From: Opitutaceae bacterium
Lineage (GTDB): Bacteria > Verrucomicrobiota > Verrucomicrobiia > Opitutales > Opitutaceae
Direction: 5' to 3'
Length of the DNA stretch: 64,000 bases
Assembly: GCA_018402455.1 (NCBI GenBank)
Contig: JAGYIG010000015.1
Coordinates: 16,768-80,767, forward strand
Shown here: one piece after another, positions 23,801 to 34,900 of the stretch
Numbering within the stretch: the first letter of the stretch is position 1
How the letters are laid out: the number at the start of each line of letters is the position of its first letter
The notes under the pieces: generated by a model
What the model was told of the DNA's origin: nothing
Database searches by the model: none
What the model saw: the letters and a program-made list of their open reading frames with translations, nothing else
Made by a program: the position numbers and the translations under genes

Positions 23801-26800
23801 GTTGGGCCACCTGATGATTCTGGCCTCCGCCGGGTCGGGCAAAACCTACGCGCTGACGACCCGTTTTGTGCGGTTGCTGGCGGGCGGCGCTTCCCCGGAG
23901 CGGGTGGTGGCGCTCACCTTCACCCGCAAGGCGGCCGGGGAGTTTTTTGACGAGATCCTCAACCGATTGGCCGGCGCGGCGATGGACGCGGAGCGGGCCG
24001 CGCGGTTGGCGGCGGAAGTCGGCCGGCCGGAGCTGACGGCGCACTCGTTCCGGGCCCTGTTGCGCGTGATGGTGGATGCGATGCCCCGACTCAATCTGGG
24101 CACTCTCGATGGGTTTTTTTCCCGGATGGTGCAGGCGTTTCCGCTGGAACTGGGACTGGGCGGGGACTTCCAGTTGTTGGAGGACGCCGTGGGGCAGCAG
24201 GAGCGTCAGCGGGTGCTGGCGCTGCTGTTTCAGGCGGGGGTGGCGCAGCGGGAGGCGCGACAGGATTTCATGGAGGCCTTCAAGCGGGCGACCTACGGCG
24301 TGGAGGAAAAGGCGCTGCAACGGCGGCTGGATGGGTTTTTGGATGAGCACGGGGAGACCTATCTGGCGGCGCCGGATCCGGCTGCGTGGGGCAATGTTGC
24401 CCGCATCTGGCCGCAGGGGAACGCGTGGTTGGAGCAGGCGGACACGATGGAGCACGCGGTGGAGCGCTGCCGCACCCTGCTCCCGTGGGGTGATTGCAAC
24501 GACCGGCAACGCGGGGTGTTGGCAGGGTGGCTGGATGCGATGCTCGTCTGGGAAGTGGGCTCGTCCTTGCCGGCGGCGGCGAACACCCCGGTCAAGAACA
24601 TCCTGGCCCATTGGGCGGCGTTGTCGGCGGGAACGGCCGAAATGCCGGTGGGCGGCAAGCGGATGGCCTTTGGGCCGGAGGCGGGACGGGCTCTGGTGGG
24701 CGTGGTGCAGGCCCTGCTCGCGGCGGAATTCAACCGCAAGCTGGAGATCACCCGGGGAATTCACGCCGTGGTGCGATTGTATGAAGAAAGGTATGACAAA
24801 GAGGTGAGACGGGCCGGACGCCTCACCTTCGCGGATGTGCAGCGTCTGCTGCAGCCGGTGGCCGATGACCCGGGGGCCGCGCTGCGGCGCCAGTGGCTGG
24901 ATTGGCGTTTGGACGCGCGATTTGATCACTGGCTGTTGGATGAGTTTCAGGACACCAGCCGCGAGCAGTGGCGGATCCTGCAACCCCTGATTGATGAAGC
25001 GGTGCAGGACCCGGAGGGGGCGCGCAGTTTCTTTTACGTGGGGGACGTCAAGCAGGCCATCTACGGTTGGCGGGGAGGGGATGCCCGGCTCTTCCGGGAA
25101 ATCTTCGATCATTACAACCGCGGTGCCACGCCGGTCATTGCGGAGCAGCATCTGGCAAAGTCCTGGCGCTCGGCGCCTCCGGTCATAGCTCTGGTCAACG
25201 CGGTCTGCGGCGCCGAGGCCGCGCTGGGGGAGATCGTGCCGGCGCCGGTGGTATCGCGCTGGATGCAGGAGTGGCAGGATCATGAGTCCGCCCATGCCGA
25301 TCTGTCCGGCCATGCCGCCCTGCATTGGGCCGACGATGAGGAGGCGCGTTGGGCCAAGACGCTGGAGATCCTGACCACCGTGGATGCTGCCAATCGTGGG
25401 CTCACCGTGGCGGTGTTGGTGCAAACCAATCGCCGCGGCGCCGAGTTGGCGGAATACCTGCGCGCCGAGGGCGGCTTGGCGGCGGTGGCGGAGAGCGACC
25501 TCCACGTCGCCTACGACAACCCCTTCACCGCGGCCCTGTTGGCGTTGATTCGGTGGGCGGCTCACCCCGGGGATACCTTTGCCGCCGAGACGGTGGCCAT
25601 GACCCCTCTGGCGGCGCTACGGGCCGAGCTCGGCGGGGACGGCGGCGCGGAGGTTTCCCGCGGGGTGCTCCGCGAGGTGCACGCGGAGGGATTTGCCGGG
25701 GCCTTGGCGAATTGGGTTCGGCGGTTGACCCCCGGATTGGCGGCCGATGACGCCTTCAGCCGGATGCGGGCCCGGCAGTTGGTGGACGCGGCGCGGGCCT
25801 TTGATGAAACCGGTTCGCGCGACGTGGACGAGTTTCTGACCTGGATGGAGCGCCACACGCTGCGGGAGGCGGAGTCGCCGGGAGTGGTGCGGGTGATGAC
25901 GGTGCACAAAGCCAAAGGGTTGGGTTTTGATGTCGTGGTGCTGCCGGATCTGCAGGGCAACAGCGTGGCCCAGCGACGCCAAGGTCTGGCGGTGCATCGC
26001 GATGCGAATCAAGTGGTGGATTGGGTCCTGGATTTGCCGAACAAGGCGATGGCGGAAATCGATCCGGTCCTGCGGGCGCAGATGGAGGAGGAGGTGGCAG
26101 ATTCGAGTTACGAAGCCCTGTGCAAACTCTACGTGGCGCTCACCCGGGCGAAGCGCGCGCTGCACGTGGTGATTGAGCCGGTGGGGAAAAGCCGATCCCG
26201 CAACTATCCGCGGCTGCTCACGGCGGCGCTGGGAGAAGAATGGGAGCAGGGCGATGCGCGATGGTTTGAATCGGTGGAGGCGGAGATCGGGCCGGATGCG
26301 GCGGCGGTCGCCCCCAGCCCCCCGGTTGATCCCGGGCGGCGCAAGGTTCGCCGGCAGTCGAAAACGCCCACGGGTGACGCTTCGATGCGTCTGGCGGCCC
26401 ACCGATGGTTTGCCCCGACGGATGCGGGGGCCGCGCAGCATGGCCTGGCGATCCACGCCCTGTTGGCGCAAGTGACGTGGTTGGAAGACATGGATCCGGA
26501 CACGCTGCGGGCAAAGCTGACGGCGGTCTCGACGGATGCGGGGTTGGTCGAGGAAGCGCTGGCCGTGGTGCGGTCGCCGGCGCTGCGTTCGGTCTTCAGT
26601 CGGTCAGACCGCGGCGAGGTTGAGTTGTGGCGGGAACGGGCTTTTGAAGTCGCCGAGGAGGACAGCTGGATCACCGGGGTGTTCGATCGGGTGGTGGTTG
26701 AGCGCGATCCCCAAGGGCGGGCGTTGCGGGCGACGGTTTGGGATTTCAAAACCGATCGGGTGGAAGGGGAGAAAGGGCGCGATGACGTGGTCAGAAGGCA

Positions 26801-26918
26801 TCGAGCCCAACTGGAAACCTACCACCGGGTGGTTGCCCGGATGACGCGTTTGTCTCCGCAAGCAGTTGATGCACAATTGGTTCTAACGGATGTGGCTCAG
26901 TTGGTTGGTGGGGAGTGA
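23793..26918 (+). CDS. addA: AddA-like UvrD/Rep helicase-nuclease
   Basis: ATP-dependent 3'-5' helicase with a C-terminal nuclease domain, 1,041 residues, working with AddB in recombinational repair. Motifs run in order: Walker [11 protein letters not shown] (about residue 10), Ia [27 protein letters not shown] (about 382), [38 protein letters not shown] (about 703) and [14 protein letters not shown]. The nuclease domain has [15 protein letters not shown] and VWDFKTD (about 983) followed by QLETYHR. GTG at 23793 is the start: AGGAGG lies 6 nt upstream, and it overlaps the addB stop by 8 nt, which implies translational coupling. The frame is intact. Confidence 0.92.
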   Translation: MSELGHLMILASAGSGKTYALTTRFVRLLAGGASPERVVALTFTRKAAGEFFDEILNRLAGAAMDAERAARLAAEVGRPELTAHSFRALLRVMVDAMPRLNLGTLDGFFSRMVQAFPLELGLGGDFQLLEDAVGQQERQRVLALLFQAGVAQREARQDFMEAFKRATYGVEEKALQRRLDGFLDEHGETYLAAPDPAAWGNVARIWPQGNAWLEQADTMEHAVERCRTLLPWGDCNDRQRGVLAGWLDAMLVWEVGSSLPAAANTPVKNILAHWAALSAGTAEMPVGGKRMAFGPEAGRALVGVVQALLAAEFNRKLEITRGIHAVVRLYEERYDKEVRRAGRLTFADVQRLLQPVADDPGAALRRQWLDWRLDARFDHWLLDEFQDTSREQWRILQPLIDEAVQDPEGARSFFYVGDVKQAIYGWRGGDARLFREIFDHYNRGATPVIAEQHLAKSWRSAPPVIALVNAVCGAEAALGEIVPAPVVSRWMQEWQDHESAHADLSGHAALHWADDEEARWAKTLEILTTVDAANRGLTVAVLVQTNRRGAELAEYLRAEGGLAAVAESDLHVAYDNPFTAALLALIRWAAHPGDTFAAETVAMTPLAALRAELGGDGGAEVSRGVLREVHAEGFAGALANWVRRLTPGLAADDAFSRMRARQLVDAARAFDETGSRDVDEFLTWMERHTLREAESPGVVRVMTVHKAKGLGFDVVVLPDLQGNSVAQRRQGLAVHRDANQVVDWVLDLPNKAMAEIDPVLRAQMEEEVADSSYEALCKLYVALTRAKRALHVVIEPVGKSRSRNYPRLLTAALGEEWEQGDARWFESVEAEIGPDAAAVAPSPPVDPGRRKVRRQSKTPTGDASMRLAAHRWFAPTDAGAAQHGLAIHALLAQVTWLEDMDPDTLRAKLTAVSTDAGLVEEALAVVRSPALRSVFSRSDRGEVELWRERAFEVAEEDSWITGVFDRVVVERDPQGRALRATVWDFKTDRVEGEKGRDDVVRRHRAQLETYHRVVARMTRLSPQAVDAQLVLTDVAQLVGGE

Positions 26919-26992
26919 ATTCGCGCTTTACAGGGCTCCTCCCGGTCGGCACGTTGGCGGGCTCTTTACTTCAAATCGTCCAATTTTCAGTC

Positions 26993-27088
26993 ATGGGTAA
27001 TCTCAAAAAGAAACGTCGTCTTCAGATGAACAAGCACAAGCGCCGCAAGCGCTTGAAGTCGAACCGCCACAAAAAGCGGGTTCGTTAA
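26993..27088 (+). CDS. Small basic ribosomal protein, AURKAIP1/COX24 domain (bS22/mS38-like)
   Basis: A 31-residue, extremely basic peptide with the pattern [19 protein letters not shown] followed by NRHKKR. This is the AURKAIP1/COX24 signature of mitochondrial mS38 and the tiny bacterial 30S protein called bS22 in mycobacteria; similar peptides are annotated in Bacteroidota. It probably binds 16S rRNA near the decoding region. The gene has an ATG start, a TAA stop and its own strong terminator, which argues that it is a real transcription unit despite its size. It is easily missed by gene finders. Confidence 0.85.
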   Translation: MGNLKKKRRLQMNKHKRRKRLKSNRHKKRVR

Positions 27089-27144
27089 CGGGCTGGCGAC
27101 ACGCCCGGCCCGCCCCCCCGTCTGCCCGGTCAGAAGGAAAATCA

Positions 27145-27168
27145 CCCGCCGTCCCGGCGGGTTTTTTG
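27145..27168 (+). terminator. Intrinsic terminator after the small ribosomal protein gene
   Basis: Perfect stem CCCGCC/GGCGGG with a 5-nt loop (GTCCC) followed by six T. The remaining 27169-27386 holds the leader of the pilus operon; no further gene is seen there. Confidence 0.85.
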
Positions 27169-27386
27169 TGGACGGAGCGACCCGGCTCACGCTGGCTCCG
27201 GCCACCGGCGGATTTTGGTGAAATGCTAAGCGATGGTAAATACCGCCGGCGGAGGATGTAAGGGGCGGGTTTAGCCTTGTGTTGCGACAGTCAGATGAAG
27301 AGTTTTACCTAGCAGCCGCCGCTGGATTACCCGAGCCTCTCGGGTCATGCCATCGACAGCCGCAGTTTTCTAATCAACCGAGCTGC

Positions 27387-28436
27387 ATGCTTTTTGCCTC
27401 TAAACCCAAAGGTGTTTTTATCGAGTTTACGGACCACTCTCGACGGGTGATGCGGGCAAACTCTCATAAAGCCCCCATGGTCATCGAAGCCTTCGCGGAA
27501 TGCGAGGTGGATGACGACGAAGGCTGGGACCAGATCGTGGAGCACTTTTTACCGAAGAATGCGCCCAATGGTCTGCTTCAGGCCTGCTGCGGGGTGTATC
27601 CGGTGAAGCGGTTGGTGCGCCAAGCCGAGATCGATGCCCGCAAAATCGGTTCCGATGGTTACATCGCCGAGTTCGCTTCGAGCCAGTTTCGCATCGACCC
27701 GAGCACCTACGCCCTCTCGCTGCTGAACGCGAAGGACGGCTCTGATTACTTGCTCGCCGGGGCCTCGGAAAACCGGGTGATCTTCGCGGGGATGCCTCGC
27801 GACACGATCGCCAAAGTGCAGGACAATCTTATCGAACAGAACGTCTACCCGGAGCGCTTGGAGATTGGCACCTTGTCCTGCCTCGGGGCGTTGGTCGATT
27901 ACCTCAAGTTCGCGAAGATCAAGCATCCGGTGGTCGTGCTCGAACTCGATCTCGACATCGCCTACTCATTCATCGTTTCCGAAGAAGGGCTCCTGGCCTC
28001 GCGGTTGCTGCCGCAGGGGCTCAAATCCATGATTCCGGTGGTGCAAAAGGAACTGGGCCTGAAGGATGAGGAGTCCGCCCGGAAGCTCTTTTTCTCCAAC
28101 ACCTTCGATTTCACCGGCATGGGGTCCAAACTGGTGGCTCGACTGGCCAATGAGCTCCAGTCCTCGATTGGATTTTTCGAGGTCCAGACCGGGCAGTCGA
28201 TTGGCAACGTGATCTGCCCCAACCTGTCCTCCAAATTGGAGTGGTTGGAGGGAGTGATTGTGACCCAGATGGGCTTGAGCCCGATCGAAATGAATCTCAA
28301 ACCATGGCTGGAATCCCGGGGCATTACGTTCTCCGCGGATACGGCTGATATGGAAATCACCCGCGAATGGCTGGGGGTTCTCAGCCTGATGCCTCGATAC
28401 GATGCCGCCCAAAACGACCAAACCGAAGAAGCCTGA
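27387..28436 (+). CDS. PilM-like pilus assembly ATPase-fold protein
   Basis: Cytoplasmic actin-fold protein of 349 residues, first gene of a five-gene pilus assembly operon. Weak but consistent PilM features are the start KPKGVFIEFTDHS (a phosphate-1-like strand), the central VVVLELDLDIAYSFIVSEEG, and the C-terminal NELQSSIGFFEVQTGQ, matching the position of 'EI.RSLDYY' in PilM. PilM binds the cytoplasmic tail of PilN and links the inner-membrane platform to the motor. The ATG at 27387 is used, as an upstream in-frame extension has no family sequence. The 3' end overlaps the PilN-like gene by 35 nt. Assignment is supported mainly by operon order. Confidence 0.75.
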   Translation: MLFASKPKGVFIEFTDHSRRVMRANSHKAPMVIEAFAECEVDDDEGWDQIVEHFLPKNAPNGLLQACCGVYPVKRLVRQAEIDARKIGSDGYIAEFASSQFRIDPSTYALSLLNAKDGSDYLLAGASENRVIFAGMPRDTIAKVQDNLIEQNVYPERLEIGTLSCLGALVDYLKFAKIKHPVVVLELDLDIAYSFIVSEEGLLASRLLPQGLKSMIPVVQKELGLKDEESARKLFFSNTFDFTGMGSKLVARLANELQSSIGFFEVQTGQSIGNVICPNLSSKLEWLEGVIVTQMGLSPIEMNLKPWLESRGITFSADTADMEITREWLGVLSLMPRYDAAQNDQTEEA

Positions 28437-29022
28437 GTCCAAAGGTGCGGTCGTGCCGGCCTGGCACGTCGACTTCCGGAACGCCGATGGCTTGCCGGAC
28501 GTGAAGCCGATCCGGACTTCGTTCTTCATCAACGGCATTGCCGCCCTGGTGGCGGCGGGCATCGCGCTGTATTTCGCCAATCAGGAGTTGCAGTTGTATT
28601 CCCTGCGGAGTCAGGTCGCCCAATTGGATGCCCAGATTGAGGCCGATCGGCGACCCAGTGCGGAGGCGGTTCAACAGTTCCAAAAATTCCGGGCCGAGGA
28701 GAAGAAGCTCAAAGAGGTGGCGGCGTTTGTGGACCGGCGTATCCACCCCTCCGATTTCCTCCTCCGGCTCGGGGAGATTTTACCGGAGAACATCATCATC
28801 GAAGTCGTTGATCTGCGGGATGGGACCTTCACCCTGCGGGGATCCGTTTCCGGCACCCCGGATGAAGCCAGTGGCTACGCGTCGGGTTTGGTGGAGATCC
28901 TGAATGAAGACGAGACCCTCGGCCCCCTGTTCGATGATGCGGCACTAACCAGCCTGGTGCGTAACCCGGCGACCGGGATGCTGAACATGGAAATCCAACT
29001 TCCCATCACCCCCAAGGAGTAA
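28402..29022 (+). CDS. PilN-like inner-membrane pilus assembly protein
   Basis: A 206-residue bitopic membrane protein. A cytoplasmic N-terminus (MPPKTTKPKKPESK, then WHVDFRNADG) precedes one transmembrane helix (about residues 45-62), a short coiled coil (LYSLRSQVAQLDAQIEAD) and a periplasmic ferredoxin-like domain. That is the layout of PilN/GspL-type platform proteins. It overlaps the PilM-like gene and lies 6 nt before the PilO-like gene. Sequence similarity to canonical PilN is low; gene order supports the call. Confidence 0.75.
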   Translation: MPPKTTKPKKPESKGAVVPAWHVDFRNADGLPDVKPIRTSFFINGIAALVAAGIALYFANQELQLYSLRSQVAQLDAQIEADRRPSAEAVQQFQKFRAEEKKLKEVAAFVDRRIHPSDFLLRLGEILPENIIIEVVDLRDGTFTLRGSVSGTPDEASGYASGLVEILNEDETLGPLFDDAALTSLVRNPATGMLNMEIQLPITPKE

Positions 29023-29028
29023 CCCGCG

Positions 29029-29601
29029 GTGAACTTACAAGGACTCATTCTCTTCGTCAAAAAACACCCGGTGGGGGTGGGGTGTGCGATCTTGGCGGTG
29101 GTGCTGGGGGGGCTCACCTTCGTGCGCGGGGGCAGCGTTTCCGAATTGGAAACGATGCTCCAGGAACGCACGGACCAAGGCGACCGGTTGAAAAACAACC
29201 TGCGCTACTCCGCCCAATTGGGTGAGCACCTCGCCCTGGTGGAGCAAGCGGTCAGCACGGTGGAACGCAAGGCGATCAACCCCGGAGCGCTGGCCATCAA
29301 CCTGCAGTTTTTCTATCGGCTGGAACAGGAACTGGGCCTGACTTTGGTGGACCTGCGCCAAGGCGTGGTCACCGAAAGCAAGGAGCCGCGGGAATACCTC
29401 AGCGTGCCCTATCTGGTGTCTGTGCAGGGAACCTACCTGCAGATCCTCGACTTTGTTCAACGCCTTGAGCAGGGGGAACGCATCGTGCAATTCGCGACCG
29501 CGAACATCTCCCCCGCCCGGGGGCTGTCCGCCCAACGCGCGGACCCCACTGACCCGCTGCTGGTGCTCACCCTCGACCTCGTATTACTCGGTAAATCATG
29601 A
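29029..29601 (+). CDS. PilO-like inner-membrane pilus assembly protein
   Basis: A 190-residue bitopic protein, GTG start. One transmembrane helix (about residues 14-32, VGVGCAILAVVLGGLTFV), then a coiled coil and a periplasmic alpha/beta domain ending in DFVQRLEQGERIVQFATANI, which resembles the PilO segment that contacts PilN and PilP. The stop overlaps the next start by 4 nt. Named from layout and operon position. Confidence 0.75.
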   Translation: MNLQGLILFVKKHPVGVGCAILAVVLGGLTFVRGGSVSELETMLQERTDQGDRLKNNLRYSAQLGEHLALVEQAVSTVERKAINPGALAINLQFFYRLEQELGLTLVDLRQGVVTESKEPREYLSVPYLVSVQGTYLQILDFVQRLEQGERIVQFATANISPARGLSAQRADPTDPLLVLTLDLVLLGKS

Positions 29602-30113
29602 AGTCGTTCCTTCTCCGTTTTGTTATGGTGGTGATCTCGCTGACCGGTTCGGCCGTCCTCGCGCATGCCCAACGGTCTGACATCCTGCCCCCCCAGCGAC
29701 GCCAACCCGTGGTGGAGCAAGCGGAGACCTTCATCTCACCGCCCGCCCAGCCGGAGATCCACTCCCGGCTCAATAACCCGTTTTTCCCCAACAGCCTCAA
29801 ACCGGACGATGAGCTCCTGACCGCCCCGATTCCGCAAGACACCAGTGCGGCGGTGCCGGTGGCCCCCGCCAGCGTCTACGAACTGTTGGAGACCATCGCC
29901 CCCCAAATCAATCCCACCGGATCGATCAGCCTGGGCGGGGAACCCCTCCTCCTGTTTGGCCAGAAAAAGGTCCGCGTGGGGGATGAACTTCCCGTCATTT
30001 ACGATGGCGAGCGCTACACCCTCGTCATCAGTCGCATCGAACCTTCGAGTTTCACCCTTCGCCTCGGCGCCGCCGAGGTCACCCGTCCGATTAATTCCAA
30101 TTCATCGCCATGA
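29598..30113 (+). CDS. PilP-like periplasmic pilus protein
   Basis: A 171-residue exported protein with a signal peptide (VVISLTGSAVLAHAQ), a Pro-rich linker containing LNNPFFPNSLKPDDE and a small C-terminal beta domain (FGQKKVRVGDELPVIYDG). PilP-type proteins link the inner-membrane PilNO complex to the secretin and have a disordered N-terminus followed by a beta domain; no lipobox cysteine is present here. It overlaps both neighbours by 4 nt. The function is inferred from position between PilO-like and secretin genes. Confidence 0.65.
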   Translation: MKSFLLRFVMVVISLTGSAVLAHAQRSDILPPQRRQPVVEQAETFISPPAQPEIHSRLNNPFFPNSLKPDDELLTAPIPQDTSAAVPVAPASVYELLETIAPQINPTGSISLGGEPLLLFGQKKVRVGDELPVIYDGERYTLVISRIEPSSFTLRLGAAEVTRPINSNSSP

Positions 30114-31909
30114 GGACTTCCATCATCGCTTTCACCCTGACCACTGTTTTGGTGGCGGCTCCCCTCCACGCTCAAGTTCCCGCCGATCCGTCGGACCCCA
30201 TCACGCCGACGGGCGAGCCGATGGCGGAGATGCCGACCGCCCCGGTGGCCCCGATCGACGCCGAGCCGCCGGAGCCCGCTCCGACCGCCCCGACCGTCGT
30301 CATCGCCGAATTGGACACGGCCTCCAGCATGGCCCGGGCGACGGACACCCTGTCGGTGGACTTCCCGGACGAAGAGATTCGCAACATCCTGCGCAACGTC
30401 GCCGACCTCTTCGAGCTCAACCTCGTGATTCCCGACACCCTGCAGGGCAACACCTCGATCAAGCTGCGGGACGTCACGTGGCGGCAGATCTTTGAGGTGG
30501 TGCTGGCCCCGGTGGGCTACACCTTTGTTGAAGAGGGCAACATCATCAAAATCGTGAGCCAGGAGTCGCTCCTGCAGGAGCCGGTCACGACCGATGTGTT
30601 CATCATCAATTACGCCCTGGCCGAAGACATTCGAGGCTCCGTCGAGCCGCTGATCGAAGCCGCAGTGGGGGGTCGCATCGTGGTCAACACCCGGAGCAAC
30701 GCCCTCATCATCACCGAACGCCCCTCCCGCCTGAGCAAAATCCGCCCCATCATTGAGGCCCTCGACAAGGCCACGGATCAGGTGATGATCGAATCGAAGT
30801 TCATCGAGGTCACCGACCGCAATGTGAAGAACATCGGGGTCAACTGGGCCTCCCTCAGCGGTTACGAACTCGGCGTCGGCTCGATCAATCGAGCCTACGA
30901 TTCCACCAGCGGCAATTCCTACAACAACGACCGCACCAACGAGATCATCAACGGGTCCGGTCGGCTGGGCGAGCGGCTCTCGGAAGATGAACGCATCAAC
31001 GGCCGCACCAACAGTTCGGACACCGGATTGACCTCCACCGTCTCCAATAACAACGGTGCCACCACCTCCGAAAGCGAAAGCAGCCTGGCCTCCTCGATCG
31101 CCAACTCGATTGAAGACACCTTGACGGTGACCGATACCATCACCGACACCAGCGAAGTCAGCAACACCCTGACCCAGCTCAACAACCTGATCGGTCTGGG
31201 GGGGACCACCCGCACCGACTCCGCGGTGTTCTCCGCCAGCCAGTTCAACCTGATCCTGAGCGCGCTCCAGACCCAGAACGACAGCAAGCTCGTTTCCAAT
31301 CCGACGGTGGTGACCCTCAATAACACCGAGGCGCAGATCAACGTGGGTTCCGAGTTCCCGATCCCCAACTACACTTACAACGCGGAGCGGGGCACCTTTG
31401 AAGTCAGTGGCTTCGAGTATCGTCCGATCGGCATCATCCTCCGGGTCACCCCGCAGGTGAACGCCCAGGGGTTCATCAAGCTGCAGGTGGCCCCCGAGGT
31501 CAGCAGCCAGAATGGCTTCACCAGCTTTGGTGGCGCCGGGGGCGCGGAGATTCCGATTATCGCCACGCGCAGAGCGGTGACCCAAGTCTCGCTGCGCGAC
31601 GGCTACACCATGGGCATCGGCGGGTTGGTCGAGACCGACTCCCTGGTGGGCAACACCAAGGTTCCGGTCCTGGGATCGATTCCGGGCCTGGGCCGACTCT
31701 TTCGCTCGGACAGCAAAAACGAGACCAAGCGCAATCTGTTGATCTTCATCACGGCCAAGACCGTATCGGCGGACGGAGCTCCTCCCGAGGTGCTGTTCGA
31801 TCCTCGCCAGATCAAGAGCATGAACCTGCAACGTTCCGATCTACCGGGATACCGCGAACCGGGTGCAGATCCGTTCCTGCCTGAAACGACCCCCTCTACC
31901 ACCCGGTGA
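30110..31909 (+). CDS. Secretin (PilQ/GspD family)
   Basis: Outer-membrane multimeric channel of 599 residues. Signal peptide, Pro-rich linker, an N0/STN-like domain ([20 protein letters not shown]), an N1-type domain ([17 protein letters not shown]...NALIITE), then the secretin core with [11 protein letters not shown], the signature VGSEFPIP and the closing [16 protein letters not shown]. Between about residues 255 and 350 there is a Ser/Thr/Asn/Glu-rich low-complexity insertion not usual in the family. Last of the PilMNOPQ-like operon; the Ig-repeat gene starts 34 nt further on. No pilotin gene is seen. Confidence 0.93.
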   Translation: MRTSIIAFTLTTVLVAAPLHAQVPADPSDPITPTGEPMAEMPTAPVAPIDAEPPEPAPTAPTVVIAELDTASSMARATDTLSVDFPDEEIRNILRNVADLFELNLVIPDTLQGNTSIKLRDVTWRQIFEVVLAPVGYTFVEEGNIIKIVSQESLLQEPVTTDVFIINYALAEDIRGSVEPLIEAAVGGRIVVNTRSNALIITERPSRLSKIRPIIEALDKATDQVMIESKFIEVTDRNVKNIGVNWASLSGYELGVGSINRAYDSTSGNSYNNDRTNEIINGSGRLGERLSEDERINGRTNSSDTGLTSTVSNNNGATTSESESSLASSIANSIEDTLTVTDTITDTSEVSNTLTQLNNLIGLGGTTRTDSAVFSASQFNLILSALQTQNDSKLVSNPTVVTLNNTEAQINVGSEFPIPNYTYNAERGTFEVSGFEYRPIGIILRVTPQVNAQGFIKLQVAPEVSSQNGFTSFGGAGGAEIPIIATRRAVTQVSLRDGYTMGIGGLVETDSLVGNTKVPVLGSIPGLGRLFRSDSKNETKRNLLIFITAKTVSADGAPPEVLFDPRQIKSMNLQRSDLPGYREPGADPFLPETTPSTTR

Positions 31910-31943
31910 GAATGAACCCACTTCAACCCAAGGGGATATCATC

Positions 31944-34900
31944 ATGAAAACGGGAAATCTTACGTTAAGGGCCTTCGCCCTCGTCGGCCTCTGGGCCGTT
32001 CTCCCTCTCTTCTCTGCCGCGCAGGAATCCCCGGTCATTCGGGTGGATGTCACCCAGATCGCGGTGAGCTCAGGCGGCGTGGCCTCCATTGCGGTGCAAG
32101 CCGGTGGCACGGGCTACACTGCACCCACGGTGACGATCAGCGGCGGCGGAGGGGCCGGGGCAACCGCCACCGCGAACCTGACTGGAGCGGTATCTAATAT
32201 AAGCCTATCCAGCGGGGGATCGGGATACACCTCAGCTCCAACGGTGACACTTAGCGGCGGGGGCGGGACGGGTGCGACGGCCACGGCGACCCTCACTGCC
32301 GACGCTGTTACAGCAGTGACTATAAACAATGCGGGTTCGGGCTACACCTCAGCTCCAACGGTTACGTTTACTGGTGGAGGTGGAGGTTCGGGCGCAGCGG
32401 CGACTGCCAGTATTGCCGTTGCCGGACAAATTTCTAGCATCACGGTGAACGGACCCGGTTCGGGTTACACGTCGATCCCCACCGTCACGATCTCGGATGC
32501 GGCGGGAACGGGGGCGACGGCCACGGCGACCCTGACGGCGACGGTCCAGAATCCCCCTAACGAAGCCTCAGGGCCAACCAATAACACCATCTTCATCACG
32601 GCTTTTGCGCAGGGCACCTTCACCACCGAGAGCTTCACCTATAGTTTTTTTGTCAACGGCCAGCCCATCGGTGAGAGTCCTGAAGCCACGACGGCACCCT
32701 TCACCGCTCCGTGGTCACCGCCCCGCCCAGGCGTGTATTTCATCACGGTGGAAGCCACCGACGGCTCCAACACCGCGACCTCCCCGACCATTCGTTATTT
32801 CGCCACCGGGGCTACCATCACCAGTCCGTTGCCGGGAACTCGTGTGCCGGTCGGGTCCTCGGTGACCATCAAGGCGGACGCCACCGCGGCTCAGGCCTCC
32901 ATCGCCTCCATGGAATTCTTTGCCGATGGCGTTTCAATCGGCACGGATTCCACCGCTCCCTACTCGTTCAACTACACGCCGTCGGCCGCGGCGGGAGTGA
33001 CGGTCAACGTAACGGCCACCGCGACCGACAGCAACGGCGCGACCTTGTCGAGTGTGGTCACCCCACTCACCATGATCGCCCCGGTGGGGTTGCCGCCTAC
33101 CGCCAGTATCGCGGCCCCGGCGGACAACTCGATCATCGCGGTGCCCACTTCGCCCATCGGTATTACGGTGACCGCCAATGACTCCGATGGTCGCATTGAG
33201 CGGGTGGAGATCTATGTTGATGGGGTCTTGTTTGCGACGGACCTCACCTTCCCCTACACGGCGGAATGGACGCCGGTGGCGGTGGGCAGCTACGGGATCA
33301 GCGCCTTGGTTTACGACGACAAAAACAACGTGGTGGCGTCAGAGGTAAACACCGTCCTGATCTCGGCGCCCCCCGCGGTGTCGATCACCTCTCCCGCCAA
33401 CGGCGTTTCGGTCTCGGCCGGGTCGTCGGTGAACATCGTGGCCTCGGCGTCCGACAGTGACGGCACGGTGACCTCCGTGCAGTTCTTCGCGGCCGGCGAG
33501 TTCGTGGCGGAGGACTTTACGGCCCCGTATACGGCGACGTGGACTCCGGTTGAGCCCAGTGATGATCCCACCGTGGCACTCGTGGCGATAGCGATCGACA
33601 ATCTGGGCCTCTCCACCGCCTCGGCCGGGGTGTCAGTATCGGTGCAAGGCTCCGGGGGCACCGGGGGTGGGGCTCCCGTGGGGCAAGTCCCGACGGTTTC
33701 GCTGACCACCCCGACCGGGGGCACGACCTTGGGGGTGAACACGCCGGTGTTGTTGCAGGCGCAGGCGGCCGACACCGATGGTAACATCACCAAGGTACAA
33801 TTTTATGCCAATGGCCTGTTGGTCGCCTCTGATGAGGTCTATCCTTACTCAACGGAATGGACCCCCACCAGTCCCGCGGATTACGAACTGGAAGCCCGGG
33901 CCACCGACAACGACGGCAATGTCGAATCCAGTACCCCGGTGGTCGTGACCGTGGCTGACCTCAGTGGCGGCTTGCCGGTGGTCTCGATCACCTCGCCGGC
34001 CAACGGGTCCACGCTGCAAACGGGAACGGCTTCATCCATCATCGTTTCGGCTCAGGACCTCGACGGTTCGGTGGCGAATGTGGCGGTGTTCGTCGATGGC
34101 CAGCCCTTGGGGACCGACTCCACGGCGCCTTATGTTGTTATCTGGGAGCCGGCGTCTCCCGGTTCTTACTCCCTCACCGCGCGGGCGACCGATAATTCCG
34201 GCAACATTGCCATCAGTGCGGCGGTGACCGTCGCGGTGGCGGATGCGAGCTCGGCTCCGCCGCAGGTGTCGATTGCCGCGCCGCTGGCCAGCGACTCATT
34301 GGTCGCGGGAACCTCCACCTCCATCATTGCCACGGCGATGGACCCCGATGGGCAGGTGGCATCTGTGCAGTTCTTTGTGGATGGCCGGCCGCAGGGCCCC
34401 CCCCGACTTGGTGGAACCGTTTGTGGTTCCGTGGACGCCCACTTCGTCGGGCACCTACTCCCTGCAGGCGGTGGCTGTGGACGGCTCGGGTAATCAGACG
34501 ACCAGCGGCACTGTTTCGATTCAGGTGGTGGGCAACAACCCGCCGCAAGTGGTGCTCACCTCTCCAACCAATGGCGCCACGGTTTCAGCAGGATCGATTG
34601 TGAGTTTGGTCGCTCAGGCCTCTGACACCGATGGCACCGTGGCGACGGTCAGCTTCCTCGCCAACGGTGTGATCGTGGGCTCCGATGCGACGGCTCCCTT
34701 CTCTTTTGATTGGATACCGGGCGCCGCCACGACCTACACGATCCGGGCGCGGGCCACCGACAATTCCGGCAACGTCACGGATTCCGCCCCTGTCACCCTG
34801 ACGGCTTCCAACAACCAGTCGCCGACTGTGACCATGCTCACGCCCACCAACGGAGGCTCGGCCTCGCTGGGCAATGTGGTGGAGATCATCGCCGATGCGA

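Noticed and set aside
23577..25565. Minus-strand open frame of 662 codons
   Set aside because: Antisense to addB/addA, whose motifs are clear; no recognisable protein features.
30014..31831. Minus-strand open frame of 605 codons
   Set aside because: Antisense to the secretin; His/Asp/Gly-rich composition with no domain.
34390..34500. Programmed ribosomal frameshift in the Ig-repeat gene
   Set aside because: Restoring the frame needs loss of one C in a homopolymer, and no slippery heptamer with a downstream structure is evident; slippage or sequencing error is simpler.
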